A stretch of DNA of 64,000 nt from Abelmoschus esculentus (taxonomy: Eukaryota; Streptophyta; Magnoliopsida; Malvales; Malvaceae), in the NCBI GenBank assembly GCA_035048815.1, contig JAUCBN010000016.1, positions 2,472,501 through 2,536,500 on the forward strand, read 5' to 3'. A model generated the notes under the pieces. It was given only the letters and a program-made list of their open reading frames with translations. It searched no databases and was not told the DNA's origin. Every line of letters begins with the position of its first letter. Positions within the stretch are counted from its first letter, which is position 1. Position numbers and translations under genes: made by a program. Positions 12,072-25,275 of the stretch are shown here, one piece after another.

Positions 12072-15010
12072 ATGGTGTTCCTTGAAGCTGGCTTCTGTTC
12101 TCCTCGAAACGATGCTTTCCCTGCCGGTCTCCGGGTTCTCGTTGTCGATGACGATCCTACCTGGCTCAAAATCCTCGAAAAGATGCTCAAAAAATGTTCT
12201 TATGAAGGTTAACTTTAATTTGTTACTGTTGATTAATACATGATGGGGTAGTAGTTTCCTTTTTTTTTTTCATTTTAGTGCACTGCTCATTGGGTCTTGC
12301 TTTCTCTCTCTTTCCCTTGTAATGAACTGTTCAATTTTCTGTTTTTGTTTTACTTTTGGTTGGATAGAAAGTAAAGGTTGATAGGATAGCATTTCATTTT
12401 CTGTTTTCTTTGTTTATTGAGAAAGGTTGGATTATGATTCATATGGTTATTATTACTTAGTAGCAAGTGAAGTTGGAAACACATGCTTTAATTGGGAGAT
12501 TTAGGAGTTTGGACATTGGTGAATGCTAGGAACATAAATAACCTTAAAACCCTCGCTTGGTTGTGTTGTTGATGAATAGATACTCCGCAAATATATCAAT
12601 TAGATGGCGTTGTTCGTAGCCGTAGGTATCTCGTTCGAGTAACTTCGCCGGTCAATCCGAGCCCCTCTCGCTGTCCTTTGTCGCCTTTTTTGTAATATGA
12701 CTTTCTTGTTGCTGATTATTAGACTAGGAGCATACATGAATGGAAGAGATTATGGCTAGGTTGATTGATCATGAAGTTTAACAAACCTTTGTGATCTTCT
12801 ACTCTGTAATTTATGACATGGTCATGACTTTTAGTGTCACTTGATTTGGTTAGATGACTGGAAAGTGAAAAATCAGATCTATGATTGTTGTGTTTGATCT
12901 TCTATACTTTACTGAAATGATTCTTCAGGGTTTTTTTCGGACTATAAATTAAGTATACGAACCACCATACTATCCTGACATTCTTTTCTGATGCTTTCCC
13001 ATGTTCCAGTCACTACTTGTGGCCTTGCACGAGACGCTCTGAACTTGCTTCGTGAAAGGAAGGATGGTTACGACATTGTAATCAGTGATGTTAACATGCC
13101 CGACATGGACGGCTTTAAACTTCTCGAACATGTTGGACTGGAAATGGACTTACCTGTCATTAGTCAGTTCTCTACCGTAACATACGAACCTTTGTTTTAA
13201 ATGACACTATTTGCTCTGATTTTCCTTCTTGAATTTAGTAGAATCAACTTCTGACAAGCTCTATTTATGTAAAAACATCATAGTGATGTCGGTCGACGGG
13301 GAGACGAGCAGAGTAATGAAAGGTGTCCAGCACGGTGCTTGTGATTACCTTCTCAAGCCTATAAGAATGAAGGAGCTACGCAATATATGGCAGCATGTGT
13401 TCAGAAAGAAGATACATGAAGTGAGAGACATTGAAAGTCTTGAAGGTTTTGAAAATATTCAGTTGACTCAAAGTGGCTGCGATCTGTTCGATGATGGGCA
13501 CTTCCTCAGTGGAGACGATACAACCTCGGGAAGGAAAAGAAAAGATGCTGATAACAGGCATGAAGACCGAGACCTTACTGATCCTTCTACCAAGAAAGCA
13601 AGAGTTGTTTGGACTGTAGACCTTCACCAAAAATTCGTCAAAGCCGTTAATCAGATCGGATTTGATAGTAAGTCTAGTTTCAAGCTTTTGGTTCTAAAGA
13701 TATTTCTTGATCTTTATCAAGTAGAAATATCTCTTTCATTGATATGGCTATGTCTTTTACTAATGCTCGAACACTTCATGATGTTGTATATTGTCTGTTT
13801 GACAGAAGTTGGTCCCAAGAAAATACTCGACCTGATGAACGTACCATGGCTGACAAGAGAAAATGTCGCCAGTCACTTGCAGGTAAATACCTCCCACTTA
13901 TATTCCCATCATGATAGTGCCACATTTCTTGGTAGAGAACAGCAAAACAACTGCTAATGAACATTTTGCCATATGTTTTCGGTAGAAAATAGATTTTTCA
14001 AGGAAAAACTTGTGGTCTTATTGAGAAAACCTCTTGTGCAGAAGTATCGACTCTATTTGACCAGGTTGCAGAAGGAGAGTGATATCAAGAATTCATTTAT
14101 CGGAAGGAAACATTCAGATCCTCCTTCGAAAGATTCGACTGCCAGTTTCGGTCTCCACAAACCGATGAACACCATACCTGATGATGTGCTGAATGGTACC
14201 TATAGTTTTTCGGTGAATAACTTGCTTGCTCAGAGTGTTGATCTCAAAGGTCAAGCTGATCGAAATGGAATTACTTCAGTTCCTATGGCAGAGCCAAAAG
14301 GAGCTTTGTCTAAAGATATTCCTGATTCTCATAAAACCAAGAGTTCACAGATGAGCTTTGATCATTCCCTTGGATCAGTTGATTCAGGTGTAAGCTTTGC
14401 AACATTTGATTCGACCGACCCATCGCAGTACTCATGGACCAAAATCCCTGAGATTCCGTTCAAACAAGAGTATGAGCCCTTTCAACCAGAAAATGGCTTC
14501 AACCAACTACCACTGCCTGAACCTTCCATGATAGAGAAAGAGGTTAACCGAAGCAGAACTGAAGTTAAGCCTTTGTTCGATGAGTACAGAAGCAATCTTG
14601 TCGAGCATTTAACTCCAGCTGACTTAGTCGACTTGTTTCTGGTTCAAAGCAAAAACCAAACGCTGAAGAATCAGGTTTTCGATCCCTTATCTGCTACTAA
14701 ATCTACCATGAAAACTAAGGACATCAGTCAGAATTGCCTCGATGACTCAGAATTTGCACAGAGAAACCTGAATGCCGTCGGCATAGGAGTACCTTTAGCA
14801 TCATTGTCTGAGGACTTACAAATCTGCTGGCTTCAAGGTGATGGCTATCCTATGAACTTTGCTCTCCAGGATTTTGAGTTTCCTGAGTACAACGATCCAG
14901 CATTGATAGCTGAAGCTCCATTCTACTTGTATAATGCACCAAGGTTTGACCATGAGCATCTCCTCGATCCTACAGATTTTTATGCCTCTGATCAAGGGTT
15001 GTTCGTGTAG
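12072..15010 (+). CDS. ARR11: Type-B response regulator, ARR11-like
   Basis: Nuclear transcription factor at the end of cytokinin two-component phosphorelay signalling. Exons 12072-12207, 13010-13162, 13284-13667, 13806-13882 and 14042-15010 join in frame to 572 residues. The receiver domain (about 20-135) has the acidic pair D27/D28, phospho-acceptor D72 in SDVNMPDMDG, and K121 in YLLKPIRMKEL. A GARP/Myb-like DNA-binding domain (about 200-256) runs from KKARVVWTVDLHQKF through GPKKILDLMNVPWLTREN to ASHLQKYRLYL. The rest is an acidic, Ser/Gln-containing region ending DQGLFV. The short N-terminus before GLRVLVVDDDP, the PWLTRENVASHLQ variant and the DQGLF tail match ARR11 rather than ARR1/ARR12; that comparison is from memory. 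The start is the first ATG of the receiver frame after a CT-rich leader. Intron 1 is about 800 bp. Confidence 0.95.
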
Positions 15011-15548
15011 CTTGAAGTCATTTTCGGCGAAGAAACTATCCTTTTCTATATCAGGTAATATCTATAAGTGGTGTACTTCAGTTGGATGCCATTTTCATAA
15101 ACAGTTTGGGCTTGGATGTTGAAAAACATGTATAATAGACAAATGGTGATAAAACTTTATACATGATAATTCTTCTGCTATAAGTTCTCTGGCCTGGGAT
15201 ATGCATCTGTTACTGCTATATTAATGTGCGTGTATAAATTCAAGGAAGGATATTCTCCTCTTATTTTTGGCTTTTAATTTTTGTCTCTTTTTGTGATGAA
15301 TTAAATTAAGTTGGGGTTAGATTTATAGAATATATAGCTAACATCATCCAAAGTACATAAACAGACAGAAAACTTTATATGCAGGAAGATAGCTAAGGTT
15401 CTTCACAAAATTGTACCTAGGATTGATGTGGAATTTGGCACTAAAGAAAAAATACAAAATATTCTTGATATCTTTCCCATTCTATCACACATACAGCGTT
15501 ATTCAGTTTATATAACTTTTGTTACTAGACGAACTTAAAAGGTCACCA

Positions 15549-18500
15549 TCACCTGCATCCACCAGCGATGGATCCTCCATTTTCATGCTTAGATGAAACA
15601 CCAACTTTGCCAACTGAAACCTGGATATTAGGGGAAGCATTTTCATGCCTTTTCTTTGGCAATGAGGTCCCTGAGATCCTATTATTTTTCGTTAATCTGT
15701 TCTTAGAGCTTTCGGTATTAATGGAAGGCATCCTTGGAGGTCTAGAATTTGCATTCTGCATTGTGCTGTGTGATGGCTTACTTCCTTGTTTTGGTTCTTG
15801 AGGCCCACTTGAAGTGATCTGCAAGGCATAAAATTTACTATCAAATCGGCAGCTGAAAAGCTGTAAGCACGGTAGAAAACATAGAACATCATCCTTCCTC
15901 AATTACACCAACTCAATGAATTTTGAAGCTCAAGGGGGGAAAACGGGACAGAGTTAAGTCTGCCTCGGCACGTACAGAGTACAGACCCATCAAGTGAAAT
16001 AAAGGATCACAAAGTATATCAGTGTCTGTGTGCGTGTGTTGAACTGACAATGTTACTTTAAGGCTATCTTTAATTCTGTTGCGGTGCATAGAGAACGAAA
16101 ATTAAAACACATGGTTAAGCTATTCTAGATGATAAAAAGGCAAGAAGCATAATACGATGCATGGTCCATTCCATTGTATCATTGTCAGCATCAAATGAAA
16201 GTAGGTTAAGAGTTGAGCAATAAGAACCTTCTTAACATAATTGTGTGGAATCTGTGATCCATGGTATGGATCTTCATTTGATCTAGCTTTGACGTCAGTG
16301 CTTTGCCTGGATTTATTCAAGTCATTCTTTACTTTCTCCTGCATATCAGGCTGTTGATCAGTTTCTCATGCAAAGAAGCAAACGCAATTATAAGCACACA
16401 CAGACTGAGTATACATGTATGACACAATTCTCTATATCAAATTGGGCTTCGACTGATTTGTAGTACCTTCGATTTTATTTGCATGTGTGGTTTTTCTGCC
16501 TCCTTGGAATTCATTTTTTCTTCTAGCTTCTTAAAGAACTGGAATGGGGCAAGTAAGGGAAACACTAAGCTTGGTACGATATGAAAGCATAGCAATTAAA
16601 GCAAGAGAAGAATGTAATGGTAAGACTTGCCTCTTTCCATTTTTCCGCCCTTACTTCGCTCCTGAAAATAAATGGACGCGAAGTAATAGATCTCGTACTG
16701 GTTCCACTTGTATTCAAAGATCTCGTACTGATTCCACTTGCATTCAAAGATTTCGAGCCGCTGCCACACATTCAATACAAATAATTATGAGGTTCATATA
16801 AGACAGGGACTTCGGTAGTCGGTAATTAGTTCAATGGTATCTAAGCCCCGGTCTATAAAGTAAAACTGGGGGGGATAACACAACAAAGTCATTGCACTTT
16901 GAAATTAAACTGTGTAGCACAATGCACTTTTGGTAGCTTCCCAATAGAAGATGGTTAATAACTTTGATTAGTTTTCAGACATCACCAATACGCAAAACAT
17001 GTTAAAGGTTAAGTAGTAAAAGCTCTTACTTGAAAACGGAAGGCCATCTCTTGTCTCCTGCAGCTGAAATTGACTTATTTACCGGTATAGTTCTGTAGAT
17101 ATAGGTCTAACCATGTAAGCCAAAGGGAAATCAATTAGACAAAGTGTCAACGAAGACGTTTCGGGGATGAAGATTACCTTTTATCTCGTGATTGAGGAAC
17201 TTGGGAAGCATGCTTTGAACCCACATTAACAGATGCCTGCAGTTTTGTGAATGAAACTCATCATAATCATTTAAAAAGTCTAAACTACTTGGTGTATATT
17301 TCCTAAATATTTAATACCCTCGAAAGAATCCTAAGTATAAAAAACTGTCGAACAATATTTTGATTTCTCACCTAGTGAACATAAATATGTTATTTTGTCA
17401 TCCACTCTTGAATGCACTAATAGAACAGCAAATAACTATTGTGATAAAGAAATTACCCTGGATAGAGTTTGTAACGGAGTCGAACTTTCTCTGGATATCT
17501 TAGGCGATGTTTTAGTGGCTTCACCGGCACGCGGAGAGAAATTCAGCGACATGTGAAGGGATTTTTGAGTTATTCTCCTCTGCTCATTTGAGTCTAATGC
17601 AGGCTTCTTATTAATAAAAGCATGGTTATTTGACTTATTTCCGATTCCAGAGGCCGCTTGTTTGGGTATTCCACCATGATTAGTTAACTTTGAAGTGGAA
17701 TTTGATTGTCGTTTTTCACTTGATGGAGCTAAAGTCTCTTGATCAGCAGCTTTCTTCAATACCCTGGTTGGCTCTTGTGGAGGAGTTGCACTATCTCTTG
17801 CCTTCTTCAATACCCTGGTTGGTGCTTGTGGAGGAGTTGCACTATCTCTTGACATTCTTAATGATGTTTTATTAGTTTTACTGGCACTGGAAGCAAAATT
17901 AACTGACATGTGGAGCAGGCTCGGCATTGTTTTCTTCTTGTCATTTGAGTTTCCAGTGGACTTGGCAACATCAACACCATTCCTGGTTTGTCCTGGAGCC
18001 AATCGTTTAGAAGGATGCGATGGAGACTTGGATGATCTACCAGGAAGCAATGTCTTTGACGAAGAATTTGTCCGTCTTTTCTTGCTTGATGGAGTTGAGT
18101 TCTTTGGGTCATCAAGTTTCTGCAGTGTTCCATAATGAGGACAAAAATAAATAAAACTCGATTTAAAGGAACAACAAAACATAAACTGGTTTAAATAAAC
18201 AGTACCTTCGGGGGAACAGTTGGGGTTGCCATAATCTTGTCATGGATATCTCCATTTTCGAAAGCATTCGAATTCTCAACCTGCTGACATTCCTCCATAT
18301 TCACCTCTTCTTCCATCATTGTCGGACCTTGTTCCGTGTCGGTGACACCGTTTTCTCCTACAACATTAAGATTGCCTGCATCTACATAAGAAGTATTAGC
18401 TATCTCAGCACCGGAAACATCTTTCATGTGTTGATTTGCAGACAAAGACATGTTCGAATTGCCTAAATCCATATTCGACGAAGACTCGACCAAAGCTTCA

Positions 18501-19211
18501 TTTATAGTTCCCATTTGAGAGGTATCATTGGTGGCAATATTGGCTTGCTCAAGCAAAGCCGCAGCTCTCATTGCAGCTCTTTTCTTGTAATGAGCTTCGA
18601 AAAAAGCCTTCTTGTGAGCAACAGATCCTGGTTTCGAAAACTTTTCGACTTCTTCCAAGTAACGATTGTGAGAAAATGTTGACCATTTCTCCCATTCCAG
18701 CGATTCCGACATAAATCTGCCGAAAGATATCGATTCGGTGAGGGCACGAATCGGGCCATCAACCGGGTCAACCTGTGATTCAAAATTACCATCAGTTTCC
18801 TGAGTCAAACGGAAAGAATCCAATAAAGCTTGAAGCTCAATGACTGGTGGAGGGAAAACAGCATAATCAGGAAAAGTTCTTAGGGAAATCATTGGAATGT
18901 CAAGTATGCTTTGTTTGGCTACCGAGAAAATGAAAGGAAACAATCATTAAAAGCCCAAATCTTTTTCCCCCAGATCTCCTATGAGCACCCATTTCCCTTA
19001 AATCCCATTAACCAAACTAATACAAGTAAAACAGAAAAAAAAATGAATCAAGAGAAACCAATTAAGCAAAAAAAAAAAACAGTAAAACTAAAAGAACAAT
19101 CTTTTTAGAGGTAGAGTTTCATACTTTGTTCACAAAACTAACCTCTCTAACTTCACGAGAAACATCTACAGGATTAGAAAATGATCTAACGAGACAAGCA
19201 GATTCATCCAT
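15549..19211 (-). CDS. WVD2-like / TPX2-domain microtubule-associated protein
   Basis: Cortical-microtubule-associated protein of the WAVE-DAMPENED2-like (TPX2 C-terminal) family, probably WVD2-like 7. Exons in order: 19211-19143, 18799-18206 (start could instead be 18772, same phase), 18119-17457, 17236-17178, 17047 or 17057 to 17030, 16661-16631, 16538-16467, 16338-16228 and 15818-15549. It starts MDESACLVRSFS and has the hallmark block LTESISFGRFMSESLEWEKW with FSHNRYLEEVEKFSKPGSVA. A low-complexity basic Ser/Pro region follows, then the TPX2 core SEVRAEKWKEFFKKLEEKM. Choosing the 18-nt form of exon 5 (17047-17030) keeps the whole frame open at about 628 residues; the better-looking acceptor (17057) shifts it. 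The intron after 16631 uses a GC donor (GAG|GCAAGT). Exon 3 has a recent 51-bp tandem duplication. The gene converges on ARR11. Confidence 0.85.
16694..16757. repeat. 30-bp tandem repeat in a WVD2-like gene intron
   Basis: About two copies of a 30-bp unit beginning GATCTCGTACTGRTTCCACT, followed by a diverged third start. It lies in the intron between exons 5 and 6, just upstream of the TPX2-core exon. Confidence 0.7.
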
Positions 19212-21211
19212 TTCTAAACCAACAAAAAAAAACAACCCACAATTTTCTTCTCGCTTGTTCTGCTCTTGTTGTTCACTCGTTTGATTCAGTCACTCTGCAA
19301 GTAAAAAACACGAAGGAAAGGCAACAAAGACAGGCTCCCCTGCTGGAATCTAACCGTTGTATTTTGAAAACAGTAGGCTGACTGCAATGGGTCAATTTCA
19401 ATGTCCAGTCTCGAGACTTTTAGCTGAGATGTGTAAGAAAAGAAAGTTCCTTTTTATTTTCCTGTTTCTGCCTTTAAAGGATCGATTTTTCCTTTTTAAT
19501 CAATTTTAGGGTTATCGTATCTGGCTCGAACAAAATGAATTTTTTTTAAATTTTATGAGAAAAAAAAATTAATTTGTTTCAACGGTAATTTTATAAAATT
19601 GATACAATTCGAAAAAATATAAATAAATTTGAATTATAAAATAATATTCAAGTAATTCATTTTTTTAGATGATTAATTGGTAGATTTTTATATACAAGTT
19701 AAGTTATTCAATTTTACTTAATATATAATATAATATAATATATACATATTTAATATAATTATTATAATTATTTAAATTAGAATAAACTAATATCATATTA
19801 TATATATTTATAATTTAATTTATCTTAAAATTTTAAAATTAAATTATAAAATATAATTGATCATTTCAATTAATAAAAATTATTTATTTGATTAAACAAC
19901 AAATAAAATCTATAAATTATTAAAGATATCGACGTAACATCAAACAACGAATGCATCAATAAATAATGATAGCATAGTTAAGGGTTGAATTCGAAAAAAA
20001 ATAAATTTATAAGATTTTAAATATTAAAAATTAAATTTATTAAATTATTTTAAATTAAAACTAAACTAATAAAATATATAAAATTTAAAAATTAAAATTA
20101 TTATTATATCAAATCACGTTACTATTTCCGGTAAATTTTATCAGGAACATAATGTCGGTAACCCAGATAAGAGAGAGGGAAAAGCATAACGTTCTAATCA
20201 AATTAACAGGAAAAAAGTTGGTGACTAAAATAGAAAAACAAAATTGTCTGATGACCAATAAATGTATTTTACCAAATAATTCCCAACGTCTAGATTTTTA
20301 AAAAAACTTTTAGAAATGATTATTGCTAGTTCAAGCTGATATACGACGAGAAAAGAAATAAATAAAAGAGTTGTTAGATTTAGATGATCTGGAAAATTAG
20401 ATCACGTCAATTTGGCAGCTAGTTTGAATTTGGAAAAGCCATGGAAAGAAAGAATTGGTGGAGCCCTAAAAGCAGCCAAATAATTAAGGGCTTGAAGAAA
20501 ATTAGGTTTTCGCAACGGCTGTTGTCTGCAATTATGGATGAAAATAAGGGGTACACATTCGATGGAGATTGGTCAACTATTTCCCCAATCCAGACGTGTT
20601 TGGTTAGTAAGAAAAAGGAAAGAAAACGTTATGGAAAGGAAAATGTTAATGCCAGTGTTGTATCCCACAGGAATCTATAAGTTTCGGAAATTATAATAAT
20701 AAATATCGAACAAAATTACAAAATACTTGTGTTTTACTTTTAGAATTTTAAAAAAATATTATTAAAAATATTTATTTAAAAGTTTCTATTTGAATCGACA
20801 GATTGATAAAAAATAATATAAAAATATTTAGTTATTAAATTATTATCGATGTGACGAGAAGAATCTATAAAATAATTTATCTATTTGCACTTTGTTCAAT
20901 TATATTATTTGCACTTACCTGAACTTTTATTTGAAATTTTGATTACTATGTCCATTTTTATTCAATTTTACCATTAAATATTAATTTAAAAATTACATTT
21001 AAATATATTTATAACATACTAAACTATACCATGGATTTATAAAATATATAATTAATTGTTTGATTACAGATGATGTGATGAACAAAATTTATGATATAAT
21101 CTTCTCGTTAATAATGATTTTTATATACAAAAAAATATTTTAACACAAAATAAAATATTTAAAATTAAATTATTTTTAAAAAATTAAATTAAAACAATAA
21201 TTCAATAAATG
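19212..21211. other. WVD2-like gene upstream region and AT-rich intergenic DNA
   Basis: The first 200 bp upstream of the WVD2-like start are CT/GA-rich and probably hold the 5' UTR and promoter. The remainder is AT-rich, with a dispersed repeat at about 19975-20110. The 79-codon open frame at 20441-20680 has no recognisable motif and I did not call it. Confidence 0.55.
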
Positions 21212-21216
21212 TTAAG

Positions 21217-21931
21217 TGTTGGAAATATGTAATGCTTGAATCTCACACTCTGTTTTTATAGGTTGTATGAGAGCAGTTCAGTTGATTTAAAATTATCTTT
21301 GAATTTTAAATACTTAACAGAATAGATTTAATAACAAAATATCCGAGATTTAAATGGATATTTTTGGTTATAAAATCTACTATTTTTAGATAGATATTAA
21401 CAGATTATCCGAGATTTAATTAGATTTTATCTGTTAATAAATCTAATTTTGAATAGATTTTATCCGAGATTTAAATGGATATTTTTTGTTATCAAATCTA
21501 CTATTTTTGGATAGATATTATCTGATATTGAATTTAAAATTTAAATTTAAATCAGATTTTATTTGATTCTCGGACAGATTTGCCCCTGCTTTCAACCTAT
21601 AAATAAGATGTTTTTCTCTCATTTTTAATCATCCCATTCAGAGTTCATCTGTCTTACTTGAGAGAGAATTAGAGAGTATCATTTTATTCGACTCCGGTTT
21701 CGACGATCATTTCCTCTACAATCTACTCTAAACTTTGGGTGTACACTGTTTGGAGGACCGTGCTAACCTTCGGGGGACAACCGCCTAAAGTAACGAGTAC
21801 ACACATCGGGGCGATTTGTTTCTAAGGCAGTGGCCTCCATACCACGACACGGTCAAATTTTCTATCAGTTCGTTCCTTTATTTTTTTTCTGTCAGTGCTA
21901 ACGCCCTATTTTGCAGTCTATTTAACCAACA
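21217..21931 (+). repeat. 5' LTR of the copia element
   Basis: 715 bp, bounded by TGTTGG and CCAACA. Differs from the 3' LTR by about 20 substitutions, mostly transitions, plus two small indels (a 7-bp difference in an ATTTAAA run and one of about 7 bp near the GTACACAC word). A TATA-like CTATAAATAAG lies at about 21598. Confidence 0.92.
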
Positions 21932-22899
21932 ATTTAGAAACAAATCTATTGCAAAAATGATATTATTGTCAAGCTGGTTTTGGATTTGTTCAAGCTTGAC
22001 GCACTTGATAGGTCAATAATCGAAGGTGGTGGTGAAGTTGAAGATAAGAATCAAAATCCTAAAGATAAGGATATTTTACTATCAGTGAATTTTATTTATT
22101 TATTTATTATTACTATTAGTAAATTATTTTCGTGACTAACCATATAGGATCATGATACAAGGATTGAAGTTGCAGACATGATCAAAATAGACAAGGTCTA
22201 TATGAATTGCGTTTCTACTTATAAGGTCAGATTATTTAAATCATGATTTATATTATATGAATTTATATTAAAGCTTTTACCTAGTCTATGAGCTTAGAAA
22301 GTATGGTTTAGAATAGGTTCTAAAAGAAGGCTAGATGACCTTTTTTGAGTAGAAAACTTATGAGTGTGCTTAATAATTTTTTTGTGTGGGGAATATATAT
22401 ATTATGAGGAGAGAAATATTCATAAGACTTTAATTGGAAAGTACTGATATAGTTTAAATAATGTATGTCTAGGATTGGTTTCTGAAAGACTTGGTATTTA
22501 AGTATGTTTTATGCATCACCTCTCTTTCTAAATCTACCTGGTGCATTACTATGCTCATTATTCCAATTTATAAAATACTATGACTAAATAAACATTCTCT
22601 ACTTAGTACAGAAGTTAAAATAATAAATCTTAATAATTTTTAAGATATCTTTCTTTTAGTCATAGTAGATGAATATTTCTAGTGATCTTTTAAGGTAAGA
22701 ACCTTATCTAGAATAAAGAGAAAATAATAGACATTAATGTTACTAAAAGATGTTTGTAGCTATTAAATCTCTTTGAGCTCTTTTCTTCAGATAATTAAGA
22801 AGGAAGAAAAGATTTGTCTATCTTAGGAGTGTGCAGAAATCTCCATAAAAATTCTCTTATGAAAAAAGATAAAAAGTGTTAGGTCCGATAGAGGTGATG

Positions 22900-24310
22900 A
22901 GTTTGAATCTAAATTTCTTAAAGAGGTATATGAGACGAATGACATAGTTCATGAAACTTCTTCCCCTTACTTTCCTCAAGAAAACGACATAGTCGAGAGG
23001 AAAAACAGAACTTTAAAAGAGATGATAATTTCATTGTTAATAAGTCCTGAGTTAGCTGATAATATATCAGGGGAAGTCATTGTATCGGTAAATCTTAAAT
23101 TGAGTACCTCATAAAGAAATTAGACTTAACCCCATACGAACCGTGGAAATGTTATGCACTTGCAATACCTAAAAGTATAGGGTGTCTGGCTAAAGTATGT
23201 TTGTCTGACTTTAAGAAGTCCACCATTGGTCCCTAAACCGTTGATGTAGTATTTATTGAGTATGCTACCAACAATTTCGTATGAGATGCTCTAAAGTTAG
23301 AGACTAAATAAAGATAAAAATATCTTTTGGACCAGATTTTGTTACTTACTTTATTTCTGAGATAAATGATTTAGACAACTTATCAGATCCTAAAACTTGT
23401 GAAGAAGCTATGAGATCTATTGACACTAGTTTTGGGAAGAGTTGTTAATGATAAACTAGAGTCAATAATGTCTAAATCATATTTGGGAATTGGTAGACTT
23501 ACCTAAAGGATTTAAACCTATCAGCAACAAATGAGTTCTTAAGAAGAAACTCATACTAGATGGGTCAATCTAGAGTAAAGCAAGGCTAGTAGTTATAGAG
23601 TTCACTCAAAAATATTAAAGAGTTTGACGGTTGAGATGTCATTTAAACTCGAACCCATTTTGACTCTAGCACTCATCTCGTTAAAAATAAAGGAAGTTGT
23701 ATTTCCCAAGTTTAATATGCTAAAATTATTGAAAGCCTAATGTTCTTAGTGAACTATACTCGGCCCGATATTGTCTATGTAATGAGTAGATTAAGTAGAT
23801 ATACTCATAATCCAAGTGGTGAACATTAAACGACTCTTAGACGCTTACTAAAATACCTTAAGGGTATTATGGATTGGAAACTCAAATTTTTTGGCTATCA
23901 TGTTATTTGAAAGGATGTTGTGACGCCAACTAGGTTTCTGATAGTGATGAGGTAAGCTCTACGAGTAGATGTGTTTTCACTTTAGGTGAAGCTGCAATCT
24001 CGTGAAAGTCTATCAAGTAGACTTATATTGCACGCTCCATCATAAAGTCAGAGTTTATAGCTTTAGACTTAACTAGGCAAGAAACCGAGTGGCTAAGGAA
24101 TCTTTTAGCAAAGATACCTTTGTGGGAAAAACCGACTCTTCCGATATCTTTATTGTGAGATTCGTAATTTACGATACATGTGGCTCTAAATCAAGTTTAC
24201 AATGGTAAAAAGAGATACATTCGCATAAGGTACGAATATGTGAGGCACCTAATAAAGAACGGAGTACTCACCTTAGAGTATGTTGGAGATGAATTTGGCT
24301 AATCCTACTA
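22900..24310 (+). pseudogene. Broken copia polyprotein remnant (integrase, RT edge, RNase H)
   Basis: Frame-shifted and stop-ridden remains of pol. The integrase end reads ENDIVERKNRTLKEMI (about 22970-23025) and is followed by KLDLTPYE and GCLAKVCLSDFKK. An RT start is visible as KARLVVIEFTQKY (about 23580). It is followed after only about 130 bp by LVNYTRPDIVYVMSRLSRYT (about 23740), which lies far downstream in intact elements. The RT core with its YVDD box is therefore missing. RNase H remains include IARSIIKSEFIAL and RQETEWLRNLL, ending with HLIKNGVLTLEYV. No intact product can be made. Confidence 0.88.
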
Positions 24311-24501
24311 CCAAAGGATTGAGCAGGAAATAAATTCTGGATTCGTCGAGGGGGATAGGTCTTAAGCCCATTTGTTGAGAGATTCATGGTGGATATCCAA
24401 CTTAGTTCTCTAAGTTCAATGTGGTTAAACGAAACCATGAAAGAGACTCATAGTGTACATGTCCCTTTACCCAATCCCTATGATGTTTCATGTACGTGCC
24501 T

Positions 24502-24922
24502 AGGTTGAGCTTAAATGCTCTTAATAAATTCGTAGCCTAAGTTTGGGTGGTCTTAGTGAGAAAGACTTGATGAATTTATCGATTTTGGTTGAATAACTAC
24601 TCTTAATACGTTCTTAGACCTATTGCGAAGGACTAATTGAACTTACCGCTCGGAAGGATGAGTTTATTTTTAAACTCTTAGTAAATTCTATCCAAAGAGG
24701 TTGGATTGTTCTATTGAGAAGAACATTATTGAATTTACCGAACAAAGAGGCTGAGTTTTTATTCTTAATGATTTCTTAGCCCAGAGTTTGGGTGGTTCAT
24801 TTAATATGAACTTGAAGAAAATCACCTTATTTTCTTGTGAGGTTGAGCTTTATACAAAGCTCTTAATTATTTCATAGCCAATTTTTGGTGGTTTATATTG
24901 AGATAAACTTGATGAAATAACC
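24502..24922 (+). repeat. About five imperfect 70-90-bp tandem repeats in the element's 3' non-coding part
   Basis: Units start near 24502, 24588, 24657, 24749 and 24840. Each follows the plan GGnTGAGTTT, AAACTCTTA, a TTCnTAGCC-like word, TTTGGGTGGT, and a closing TTGATGAAATTACC-like word. Several contain a short internal inverted repeat (for example GAGCTTTATACAAAGCTC and GTTCATTTAATATGAAC). Confidence 0.7.
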
Positions 24923-25275
24923 TATGTAAGTGAGAAGAGTTAGCCGTCTTCTATGAAAAACGATGGGCCGTTTTTTCTAGTACACTTACTAAAATCCCGA
25001 GGTAAGATGGCTAAATATATATACTTTATGTATATACACATCTTCACATCGCGGACTGTGGTGGATGAAGGGATTAGTTATGTGTTATGAGTTTACCCCG
25101 ATCTTAGAAAGTTCAAGACTAGTTTCACTTATCTAAGAGGAGGATTACTCATCATCACTACGTACTAGTTCAAGTTCCGTTCACTATGTACTTAAGTAAC
25201 TAATCTCGCAAGTGCTCGTCTAGTGATAGTCGAACTTTGTGACATCATGAGGATTCTTTCGCATTAGTGGGGAAT

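Noticed and set aside
16810..16880. tRNA-like stretch (GGTAATTAGTTCAATGGTATCTAA region)
   Set aside because: The TAGTTCAATGGTA word resembles an A-box, but there is no GGTTCRANNC B-box and no cloverleaf can be formed.
18800..18943. Open extension 5' of WVD2-like exon 2
   Set aside because: It cannot be joined in phase with exon 1, and a good pyrimidine tract plus CAG precedes 18799; treated as intron.
20441..20680. 79-codon open frame, plus strand
   Set aside because: No promoter context or recognisable motif; basic Lys-rich translation typical of AT-rich non-coding DNA.
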